This document shows positions 43,991 through 53,100 of a stretch of 60,656 nucleotides of DNA, one piece after another. Each line of letters opens with the position of its first letter. The first letter of the stretch is position 1. Position numbers and translations under genes: made by a program. The stretch is from Verrucomicrobiota bacterium (lineage in GTDB: Bacteria; Verrucomicrobiota; Verrucomicrobiia; Limisphaerales; UBA11320): NCBI GenBank assembly GCA_016199985.1, contig JACQFQ010000075.1:1-60656 (forward strand). The letters run 5' to 3'. The notes under the pieces were generated by a model. That model had not been told where the DNA came from, ran no database searches, and saw only the letters and a program-made list of their open reading frames with translations.

Positions 43991-46393
43991 ATGACTCATC
44001 GCTCGCGGCCGGACTCCGCCGGGCCGCTCGCAATCCTCTTGTTGGGATGGCTAACGGCCACATCCCTATCCGCGCAGCCGCCGCCTTCCCTCCGACTGCT
44101 GGATGATTTCGAGTCCACGAACAGCCTCCCAGAATGGAAGCGGTCGATCTACGTCGAAGCCCAACCGCCCGCCATCCGCCTCGACGAGCGAAATGCCCAT
44201 CAGGGTCAAAGCTCCCTCTTGATCGCGTCGGATGCGCCTGCCGATGTGGCTCTGGGGAGGGTTGTGTCCCTGCCGCCAAGGTCTCTCTGGCGCGCCCGAT
44301 GCTGGGTGAAGACCGAAGACCTCCGGGCGCGCGACCGCACAGACACTGGCGGCGCCGTTCATATTCAAACGCCCAGCGGCGCCGGGCTCGCGCGCGGGAG
44401 CAGCTCGTTCGGCTCGACTCCCTGGCATGAGGTTCTCGTTCCCTTTCGCGCGCCGGACGACGGACAGATCAAAGTCGTGCTCTTTTACATCGGGTTCGGC
44501 AAAGGCACGGGCAAGGCTTGGTTTGACGACCTGAGGCTGGAAGAAATCCGCTCGGACGCTCCGCTGGAGGTTCGGGTGACGGCGGAACGGCTGACGCGAG
44601 GGCCTGTGGACGCCAAGCAGGGAGGCCAGTTTATTGAGCCTCTGTGCGAACTCATCCCGAGCATGATCTCGCAGCAGGTGGCGAACTCGAGCTTCGAGGA
44701 GGAGCCTCCCTTCAAGGTGGAGTTTCGCCGCGATGTCGACAAGCCGCATCGCCCTTGGTACCCGGACGGAGCGGTTCATCGAGCCGTCTACGCCTACGAC
44801 GCGCGCGCGCCATTCAACGGTCGGCGGAGTCTCCGGATCGAACTGTCGGCGCCCGGCGCGCGAGCCGGCGTTTCGCAAGATGGATTCCAACTCCGACAAG
44901 GCCGCTCCTACGCTCTCCGGCTCCACGCGCGAGCCTCAGGGCGGGCCTCTCTAAGAGCGAGCCTCCACGGCGAAGGAGGCGCGGCGGGCGCGCCGATCGA
45001 AATGGGCGAGCCTCGATCGGAATGGACCCTTTGCGCAGGCGTCTTGCGCGCCTCCCGCAGCCTGGAAAACGCGACCCTCACCCTGGACTTCGAAGGGCCC
45101 GGCACGGTCTGGCTGGATCGCGTGTCGCTCATTGGCGACGATGCCATTTTGGGCTGGTGGCGGCCCGACGTTGTGAGAGCCCTTCGAGGACTCCGCTCCG
45201 CGGTCATTCGCTTCGGCGGATCGACCATGGAGGCTTACGAGTGGGATCAGTGCGTCGGCGCCCCGGACTCGCGCGCCCCTTACTCTCTCGAGGCTTGGGG
45301 GGGATTGGATGAGAACTTCATCGGCCCCGAGGAATTCGTTGGCCTGTGCCGGGAGGTGGGCGCTGAGCCGTTGATCTGCCAGAGATGGACCGGCAAGAGC
45401 CCCGCGGACGCGGCCGCGGAGGTGGAGTATTTTAACGGCGCCCCGGACACGGCTTGGGGTCGTCGGCGCGCCCAAAACGGGCGGACCAGGCCCTGGGGCG
45501 TGAAATACTGGCAGATTGGAAACGAAGTGGGCGGAACCGCCTACGACGCCTCGGTGAACGCGTTCGCCGAGGCCATGCGGCGCGTCGATCCTTCGATCAA
45601 GATCCTTTCAGCCTTCCCCTCCGCCAATCTCGCCCGAATTGCCGGACAGCGCATCGATTACCTGTGCCCCCATCACTATGACTGCGCTCAGCTCAGCGCG
45701 ACCGAGCGGGACATCTTCGCGCTGGAAGGATGGATCCAGGACGCGGGCGCCGGGCATCCGTTGCGAATCGCCGTGACCGAGTGGAACACAACCGCGGGAG
45801 ACTGGGGCCTGGGTCGCGCGACTCTCCAAACGCTCGGGAACGCCCTGGCCTGCTCCCGATATCATCATCTGATGCACCGGCACGCGGACTCGGTGGAGAT
45901 CGCCATCCGATCGAACCTCATTGACTCCTTTGGATCGGGAGTGATCCAGACGGGTCCTGGCTGGCTTTATCTGGCGCCCACTTACTACGCTCAGCAACTC
46001 TACGCTCGAGCCGCCGGCGCCTATCCCGCGCGCATCCAGGTCCTCCCAAAGGAGACCGCGCAGCCGATTCCGCGAGAGCTTGAGGAGCCTGATCTCAGCG
46101 CGTTGATCAGCGCCGACGGGCGAAAGCTTTACCTTTATACCGTGAACTCGACGGGCAGGACGCTGACGACGCGAACACGATTGCCTTTCGACGGCTCGAG
46201 CGCCGTGGGAGGAGTTCGCTACGCGCTGACGGACTCGCGCCACGGCCTCACCCCGGAGGTGTTCAACACCCGCGACGATCCGACGAGGGTTCGACTCTCG
46301 CAGCGACCCCTTCGAGGATGCCGCGCCGTTTGCGACCTCGTCTTCGATCCGTTCAGCGTCACGCTTCATGAGTTTGACCTCCCCCATCGCTAA
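43991..46393 (+). CDS. GH51-like alpha-L-arabinofuranosidase, exported
   Basis: An 800-residue protein from the ATG at 43991 (signal GPLAILLLGWLTATSLSAQ); GAGGA lies about 12 bp upstream. The N-terminal region contains one or two carbohydrate-binding-like domains (LRLLDDFESTNSLPEWKRS; NSSFEEEPPFKVEFRRDVDK). The catalytic barrel follows: FGGSTMEAYEWDQCVG, YWQIGNEVGG with acid/base Glu512, and VTEWNTTAGDW with nucleophile Glu597. These match family GH51 arabinofuranosidases, although the protein is longer than usual. A C-terminal beta domain follows (LYLYTVNSTGRTL). Likely releases arabinose from hemicellulose or pectin outside the cytoplasm, working with the neighbouring esterases. Confidence 0.82.
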   Translation: MTHRSRPDSAGPLAILLLGWLTATSLSAQPPPSLRLLDDFESTNSLPEWKRSIYVEAQPPAIRLDERNAHQGQSSLLIASDAPADVALGRVVSLPPRSLWRARCWVKTEDLRARDRTDTGGAVHIQTPSGAGLARGSSSFGSTPWHEVLVPFRAPDDGQIKVVLFYIGFGKGTGKAWFDDLRLEEIRSDAPLEVRVTAERLTRGPVDAKQGGQFIEPLCELIPSMISQQVANSSFEEEPPFKVEFRRDVDKPHRPWYPDGAVHRAVYAYDARAPFNGRRSLRIELSAPGARAGVSQDGFQLRQGRSYALRLHARASGRASLRASLHGEGGAAGAPIEMGEPRSEWTLCAGVLRASRSLENATLTLDFEGPGTVWLDRVSLIGDDAILGWWRPDVVRALRGLRSAVIRFGGSTMEAYEWDQCVGAPDSRAPYSLEAWGGLDENFIGPEEFVGLCREVGAEPLICQRWTGKSPADAAAEVEYFNGAPDTAWGRRRAQNGRTRPWGVKYWQIGNEVGGTAYDASVNAFAEAMRRVDPSIKILSAFPSANLARIAGQRIDYLCPHHYDCAQLSATERDIFALEGWIQDAGAGHPLRIAVTEWNTTAGDWGLGRATLQTLGNALACSRYHHLMHRHADSVEIAIRSNLIDSFGSGVIQTGPGWLYLAPTYYAQQLYARAAGAYPARIQVLPKETAQPIPRELEEPDLSALISADGRKLYLYTVNSTGRTLTTRTRLPFDGSSAVGGVRYALTDSRHGLTPEVFNTRDDPTRVRLSQRPLRGCRAVCDLVFDPFSVTLHEFDLPHR

Positions 46394-46445
46394 CAGCGAA
46401 CGCTGAGGGCTTGACCCTCGTCGAAGTTCCAGGAGAGTTCACGCG

Positions 46446-48539
46446 ATGCATCATCAGGACCCCGGCGCAGCGGCGCGCCCTCGCTTGAGCCGCGTTCATC
46501 ATTGCCCGGCGCGGCAGCTGCCCGTCCTGGCTCTCGCCCTCGCCCTTGCGGTGTCCCTCGATGCCGCATCGCCGACCACCGCCGACGCGGCGATCTCCGT
46601 CGGCGCGGCGCGCGCTGAGATCAGCCCCTCCACACAAATCCTGAATTGGGTGGGACACGACCCCTACCCCGGCGTTCTCGACCCCGTGTTCGCCCGCGCG
46701 CTCGTGATCTCCGACGGCGAGTCCCGCGCCGTCGTCGTGACCTGGGATCTCACGGACACGCGTGAAGGCTTCGTCGCGCGCGTTCGCAAGGAGATTCAGA
46801 AAGCCACGGGCATCCCCGGGGATCATGTTCTCATCAACGCCTCCCACACACACTCCGCGCCCTGGGTGCCCTCGGAAGGCGACCCGCTTCTCTCCGCGGA
46901 GCAGAAAACTCTCCTGCGCGTCGAGAAGGGCCCCGGCTTTCTCGACTGGGGAAACCTTGTCGTCGCCCAAACGATCCGGGCCGTTCGTGAAGCGGACGCG
47001 GCGAAGCGCGCGGTCCATCTCTCCATCGCCCGCGCGTGGGCCGGCGATCTTGTCTTCAACCGCCGCCCCGTCCGCGAGGACAGCCGCGTTGAAACCACCT
47101 TCACTCCCGATCGGCCCTATGCGCTGCCGCAGGCGCAGCGATTCGGCCCCATGGATCCCACTCTCACGATTCTTGGATGGGAATCCGAAGCCGAGCCTCC
47201 GCGCGCCGTGGCGACGCTGTTCAGCCTGCCCTGCCATCCGGTTTCGATCTATCCCCACGACAAGCGGGTGTCCGCCGACTGGCCCGGCCCCGTGAGCGCG
47301 CGGCTCGCGGCGTCCCTCGGCGGGGAGTCGCTGTTCGCCCAGGGCTGCGCGGGCGATATTGTTCCGATCCGGCGCAACCTGCCCGCGCGTGATCGGATGT
47401 CGGAGCTGATCGGCGATCGCGCGCTGGAGGCGTGGAGCGTTCGCGGCCGGGTTCAAACGGGCAAGCTGCGCGTGGCCCGTGTTCCCGTCACGCTGCCGCT
47501 CAATGAGGCGGGGCGCCGCGACATGGGACGCGACGCCATCGCCAGCGAGACGCAGGCGATCTCCCTGGGCGATCTCGCGATCGTCGCGCTGCCCGGCGAG
47601 CCGCTGACCGCGCTCAATCTCGAAATCCAGCGCCGCTCGCCCTTCCCGCACACGCTGGTCCTCGGATATTCCAACGGCGGCGGAGTTCAATACGTCGGAC
47701 CCACGGGGGAGAAACGAAGGGGCGGATATGAAATGGGCGTGGCCGGTTCGGGCGAAGACCGATGCGGGCAGATCCTCGTGGACGCGGCCGTCGGCGCCCT
47801 GCAGCGACTCCGCGCGGAGGATCTCCTGGACGCGACGACGCCGGATCGGCTCGATCTCTATCTCTTGATCGGGCAGTCCAACATGGCCGGCCGGGGCCCG
47901 CTGGAGGCGATCGACGAAACCCCGCATCCCAGGCTCCTATCGTTCGAAGCCAACAAGCGGTGGCGCGTCGCCGTGGATCCGCTGCACCATGACAAGGCGA
48001 ACGCGGGCGTCGGCCTCGGGGGCTGGTTCGGAAGATCCATCGCGGATGGCGGCTCGAACCGTGTGGTGGGCTTGATCCCGGCGGCCGTGGGCGGAACGCC
48101 GCTTTCGCGATGGGTCCGCGGGGGCGATCTTTACCTCCAGGCGCTCGACCAGGCGCGAGCGGCGATGAAACAAGGCCGGCTGAAAGCCATCCTCTGGCAC
48201 CAGGGAGAGAACGACAGCGGGGCGGAGCAGGACGCGCAGTCGTACGCCCGGCGGCTGGCGGGAATGATTCAGGACCTTCGCCAGGACCTGGGCGCGGGAG
48301 AAATCCCTTTCATCGCGGGCGAGCTGGGCCGGTTCCTCGTCTCGGATCCCCGCGACGACACGCCCCTCGCCAAAACGATCAACGACCAGCTGCGCTCGCT
48401 CGAGGGACGCGTTCCTCGTTACGCCGTGGTCTCATCCGAGCGGCTGACGGTCCTGCCGGATAGAATCCATTTCGACAGCGCGTCGCTCCGCGAGTTCGGG
48501 CAACGCTACGCCGAGGCGCTCCGGGCGATGAAGCCCTGA
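46446..48539 (+). CDS. Ceramidase-like/SASA esterase fusion protein
   Basis: A 697-residue two-domain protein with a signal region (RQLPVLALALALAVSLDAAS); AGGAGAG precedes the ATG. Residues about 45-460 resemble the neutral/alkaline non-lysosomal ceramidase N-terminal domain (GAARAEISP, NASHTHSAPW, FAQGCAGDIVP). The Ser of the ceramidase GDVSPN motif is replaced (GDIVPI), so true ceramidase activity is doubtful. Residues about 470-697 form a SASA/CE6-type esterase domain: LIGQSNMAGRG with Ser478, WHQGENDSG, and DRIHFD with Asp672 and His675. It is the last gene of the hydrolase run and converges with gltD, 9 bp apart. Probably a sugar O-acetylesterase fused to a degenerate amidase-like domain. 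Confidence 0.82.
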   Translation: MHHQDPGAAARPRLSRVHHCPARQLPVLALALALAVSLDAASPTTADAAISVGAARAEISPSTQILNWVGHDPYPGVLDPVFARALVISDGESRAVVVTWDLTDTREGFVARVRKEIQKATGIPGDHVLINASHTHSAPWVPSEGDPLLSAEQKTLLRVEKGPGFLDWGNLVVAQTIRAVREADAAKRAVHLSIARAWAGDLVFNRRPVREDSRVETTFTPDRPYALPQAQRFGPMDPTLTILGWESEAEPPRAVATLFSLPCHPVSIYPHDKRVSADWPGPVSARLAASLGGESLFAQGCAGDIVPIRRNLPARDRMSELIGDRALEAWSVRGRVQTGKLRVARVPVTLPLNEAGRRDMGRDAIASETQAISLGDLAIVALPGEPLTALNLEIQRRSPFPHTLVLGYSNGGGVQYVGPTGEKRRGGYEMGVAGSGEDRCGQILVDAAVGALQRLRAEDLLDATTPDRLDLYLLIGQSNMAGRGPLEAIDETPHPRLLSFEANKRWRVAVDPLHHDKANAGVGLGGWFGRSIADGGSNRVVGLIPAAVGGTPLSRWVRGGDLYLQALDQARAAMKQGRLKAILWHQGENDSGAEQDAQSYARRLAGMIQDLRQDLGAGEIPFIAGELGRFLVSDPRDDTPLAKTINDQLRSLEGRVPRYAVVSSERLTVLPDRIHFDSASLREFGQRYAEALRAMKP

Positions 48540-48548
48540 TCGACCGGC

Positions 48549-50033
48549 TCAAGGCAGGTCGGTCGCGCCCATCAGCCAGCGATCGCATTCGCGCGCCGCC
48601 CCGCGGCCTTCATTGAAAGCCCACACCACGAGGCTCTGTCCGCGCCGGCAGTCGCCCGCCGCGAACACCTTCGGAATGGTCGTCTGGTATTTGCCGTGTT
48701 CCGCCTTCACGTTGCTGCGCGGATCCCGGTCCACCTTCAGGCTCTCGAGCAGAGGCTGTTCGGGTCCGAGGAACCCCATCGCGAGCAGCACCAGCTGCGC
48801 CGGCACGACGCGCTCGGTTTCCGGAAGCTCAACGGCCACGAACTGGCCCTTCTCGTTCTTCTCCCACTTGATGGTCACGAGGTGAACCGCTTTCACGTTT
48901 CCGGTTTCGTCGGACACGAACTTCTTCGCCGTGGTGAGATAGACGCGCGGATCATTCCCGAACCGGGCCTTGGCCTCCTCCTGTCCGTAGTCGAGGCGAT
49001 AGACCTTCGGCCACTCGGGCCACGGGTTGTCGCTGGCGCGGTCCGCCGGCGGCTTCGGGAGAATCTCGACCTGCACGAGGTTCTTGCAGCCATGGCGCAT
49101 GGCGGTGCCGACGCAGTCGGTGCCGGTGTCGCCGCCGCCGATCACAACCACGTCCTTCCCCGCCGCGTTGATGGGACCACCGGCCTTTGATCCATTCAGG
49201 ACGGCGCGGGTGTTCTCGGTCAGGAACTCCATCGCGAAATGGACGCCCTTGAGGGCGCGTCCTTCGATGGGCAGATCCCTCGGCTTCGTCGCGCCGGTGC
49301 ACAGGACGACCGCGTCGAAGTCGCTCATCAGTTTCTCCGCAGGGAGATTCCTCCCCACCTCGGTCGCGCAGATGAACTGAACGCCCTCCTTCTCCAGGAG
49401 CGACAGGCGGCGCATCACGATCTCCTTCTTGTCGAGCTTCATGTTGGGGATGCCATACATGAGCAAACCGCCGGGGCGATCGGCCCGCTCGTACACGGTG
49501 ACCGTGTGCCCGGCCTTGTTGAGCTGGGCGGCGGCGCTCAGTCCCGCGGGGCCGGAGCCGACGACGGCGACCTTCTTGCCCGTGCGGCGGGCGGGGGGCT
49601 CGGGAACAACCCACCCCTTTTCCCATCCGCGATCAATGATCGTGCACTCGATGTTCTTGATCGTGACGGGCGGGGAGTGGATGCCCAGCACGCAGGATCC
49701 CTCGCAGGGCGCAGGGCAAACGCGACCGGTAAACTCGGGAAAATTGTTGGTCTTGTGGAGCCGCTCCAAAGCCTCCTTCCAGAGGCCTCGGTAAATCAGG
49801 TCGTTCCACTCGGGGATGAGGTTGTTGATCGGGCAGCCGGCCGCCATCCCGCTGATCAGCGTTCCAGTGTGGCAGAACGGAACGCCGCAATCCATGCAGC
49901 GAGCCGCCTGGTTCTGAAGGGCGGCGTCCTCCATGTGAAGATGGAACTCGTTCCAGTCCTCGATGCGTTTCAGCGCCGGACGGTCCAGCGGCAGCTCTCT
50001 CAAATACTCTGTGAATCCGGTCGGTTTGCCCAT
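48549..50033 (-). CDS. gltD: Glutamate synthase small subunit
   Basis: A 494-residue NADPH-dependent beta subunit that passes electrons through flavin and iron-sulfur centres to GltB. N-terminal cysteines Cys46, Cys49, Cys54 and Cys67 (AARCMDCGVPFCHTG, GCPINN), with a second group in CPAPCEGSC, bind two 4Fe-4S clusters. VVGSGPAGLSAA is the FAD-binding glycine motif and VVIGGGDTGTDC the NADPH site. The end AAGDCRRGQSLVVWAFNEGR is the usual FAD signature. Length is normal. It lies 78 bp downstream of gltB on the same strand, forming a gltBD operon for ammonia assimilation. Confidence 0.96.
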   Translation of the reverse strand: MGKPTGFTEYLRELPLDRPALKRIEDWNEFHLHMEDAALQNQAARCMDCGVPFCHTGTLISGMAAGCPINNLIPEWNDLIYRGLWKEALERLHKTNNFPEFTGRVCPAPCEGSCVLGIHSPPVTIKNIECTIIDRGWEKGWVVPEPPARRTGKKVAVVGSGPAGLSAAAQLNKAGHTVTVYERADRPGGLLMYGIPNMKLDKKEIVMRRLSLLEKEGVQFICATEVGRNLPAEKLMSDFDAVVLCTGATKPRDLPIEGRALKGVHFAMEFLTENTRAVLNGSKAGGPINAAGKDVVVIGGGDTGTDCVGTAMRHGCKNLVQVEILPKPPADRASDNPWPEWPKVYRLDYGQEEAKARFGNDPRVYLTTAKKFVSDETGNVKAVHLVTIKWEKNEKGQFVAVELPETERVVPAQLVLLAMGFLGPEQPLLESLKVDRDPRSNVKAEHGKYQTTIPKVFAAGDCRRGQSLVVWAFNEGRGAARECDRWLMGATDLP

Positions 50034-50111
50034 GGGTCAATTCAGTCGTTCCACTCGGTCGTGTGTCTCTCAGCGTTGTCCAATCAGTGTCTCAACTCCC
50101 GCTTCCCGGCG

Positions 50112-53100
50112 TCAACCGCCTCCGAGGCGCGACTGATCCCGCGCGTTCTCCTCGAAGGCGGCCATGATGGCCTGCTCGCCGGTCAGCCCGGACTGTTCCA
50201 CCCGTTTGAGCGCCGTGAGGACACGCTTGTAGTCCTTGGGCATCACTTTCACAAATCTCGGAAGCATTTCCTTCCACGACGACAAGATCGCCGCGGCTCT
50301 TGCGCTGCGCGTCAGCACCGCGTGCCGCTCGATCCGCTCGCGCAGCTCCTCGATCTCCTTCGGATCCTCGAGCTTCTCCAGCCCGACCATCTGCGGATTG
50401 CACCGCGTCTGGAAGTCGCCGATCTCGTCCAGGATGTAGGCCACGCCGCCGGACATCCCCGCGGCGAAGTTTCGTCCCGTGGCCCCGAGCACCACGAGGG
50501 TTCCCCCGGTCATGTATTCGCATCCGTGGTCGCCCACGCCCTCCACAACGACATGCGCGCCGCTGTTCCGAACGCAGAACCGCTCGCCGCCCATGCCCCG
50601 GATGAAAGCCTCGCCCGACGTCGCGCCGTAGAACGCCACGTTGCCGACGATGATGTTGTCCTCGGGCACGAATGTGCTCGAGGCGGGAGGGAAGAGAAGG
50701 AGCCGTCCGCCGCTCAGGCCCTTGCCGAAGTAGTCGTTCGCGTCGCCCTCCAGGCTGAGCGTCATGCCGCGAGGAACAAAGGCGCCGAAGCTCTGTCCGG
50801 CGGAGCCCTTGAACCGCACGGTGATGGTGTCCTCGGGCAGCCCGGCGGCGCCGTGGCGCTTCGTGATCTCGTTGCCGACGATGGTGCCCACGACGCGGTT
50901 GACGTTGCGGATGGGAAGGTCGAAGGCGATTTTCTCCTTGCGCTCGATGGCCGGCCCGCACTTCTCGAGAAGCACGGTGAGGTCCATCGATTTGTCGAGG
51001 CCATGGTCCTGCGTCATCTGGCAGAAGCGCCCGATGTCCGCGGGAACCGGCGGCCGGAACAGGATGTTGGAGAAGTCGAGGCCCTTGGCCTTCCAATTCT
51101 CGACCGCCTTGCGCGCCTCGAGAAGGTCGGTGCGGCCCACCATTTCGGTCAGCTTGCGAAAGCCCAGCTGGGCCATCAGCTCGCGGACCTCCATGGCGAT
51201 GAACTTCATGAAATTCACGGCATGATCCGGATCGCCGGTGAACCTTTTCCGCAGCTCCGGCTCCTGGGTGGCGACGCCAACCGGGCAGGTGTTGAGATGG
51301 CAGACGCGCATCATGATGCACCCGAGCGCGACGAGCGGCGCGGTGGCGAAGCCGAACTCCTCGGCCCCCAGCATGGCGGCGATCACGACGTCGCGGCCGG
51401 TCTTCAGCTGTCCGTCGGTCTCCACCGCGATGCGGCTTCGCAGATTGTTCAGGACCAGCGTCTGATGAGTCTCCGCGAGGCCGAGCTCCCACGGGATGCC
51501 CGCGTGCTTGATGCTGGTCTGCGGCGACGCGCCCGTGCCGCCGTCGTATCCGCTGATCAACACCACGTCGGCGTGCGCCTTGGCGACGCCCGCGGCGATC
51601 GTTCCCACGCCCACCTCGGAGACGAGCTTCACGCTCACGCGCGCGCTGCGGTTCGCGTTCTTCAGGTCATGGATAAGCTCCGCCAGGTCCTCGATCGAGT
51701 AGATGTCGTGGTGCGGCGGCGGCGAAATCAGCCCGACGCCGGGCGTCGACAGGCGGACCTTCGCGATCCAGGGATAAACCTTCGAGCCGGGCAGCTGTCC
51801 GCCTTCGCCGGGCTTCGCGCCCTGCGCCATCTTGATCTGGATCTCCCGCGCGCTGGTGAGATACAGGCTGGTGACCCCGAAGCGTCCGGACGCCACCTGC
51901 TTGATCGCGCTGTTCTTGGAGTCGCCATTCTCGTTCTTCCACTGGTAGCGCTCCGGGTCCTCCCCGCCCTCGCCCGTGTTGCTCTTGCCGCCAATGCGGT
52001 TCATCGCGATCGCCAGCGACTCATGAGCCTCCTTGCTGATGGAGCCATAGGACATGGCGCCCGTCTTGAACCGCTTCAGAAGCTGGTCGACCGATTCCAC
52101 CTCCTCGATGGGGATCGGTTGAGCGGGCTTGAAATCGAGGAGGCCGCGCAGCGTGTAGTGCTGCCGGAGCTGGTCGTTCACCAGCGCGCTGTACTCCTTG
52201 AAGGTCTTGTAGTCCGCGTTCCGCACCGCCTTCTGCAGCTTGTGCACGGTCTGCGGATTGAAGAGGTGCAATTCTCCGTCCGCGCGCCACTGATACTGCC
52301 CGCCCACGTCGAGCGTGTGGCTCGGGGCCTGGCGGTCGGGGAAGGCGTGGCGATGGCGGATGAGGACTTCATCGGCGATGGTGTCCAACCCCACGCCCTC
52401 GATGCGCGACGGCGTCTTGGTGAAATACTTATCGACGAAGGCCGAGGCCAGTCCGATGGCCTCGAAAATCTGGGCGCCGCGATAGCTCTGGATCGTGGAG
52501 ATGCCCATCTTCGATATGACCTTCACGACGCCCTTGACGGCGGCCTTCACGAAATTCTTGCAGGCCGCCTTGTGCTCCATGTGGGGAAGGAGCCCTTCAC
52601 GGATCATGTCGTCGAGGGTTTCGAACGCGAGATAGGGGTTGATCGCGCCGCAGCCATAGCTGATCAGCAGCGAGAAGTGGTGCACCTCGCGCGGCTCGCC
52701 GGACTCCAACACCAGGCCCACCTTCGTCCGGGTCCCTTCGCGGATCAGGTGGTGGTGAAGGCCGGAAACCGCGAGCAGCGAGGGGATCGGCGCCTGTTCG
52801 CGATTGATGCCGCGGTCCGAGAGAATGAGGATGTTCACCCCGTCGACAACGGCCTTCGACGCCGCCGCGCAAAGATCGTCAATGGCCTTCTCCATGCCCT
52901 TCGCCCCGGACTTCGCGGGAAAGAGGATCGGCAACGAAATAGACTTGAAGCCGGGGCGGTCAATGTGGCGCAGCTTTCCGAGCTCCTCGTTGGTGAGAAC
53001 GGGGCTCTTGAGCTCCAGCAGGTGCGCGCTCTCCGGGCGGGGCTTGAGGAGGTTGCCCTCGGTGCCCAGCGTGGTCTCCACCGCGGTGATGATCTCCTCG

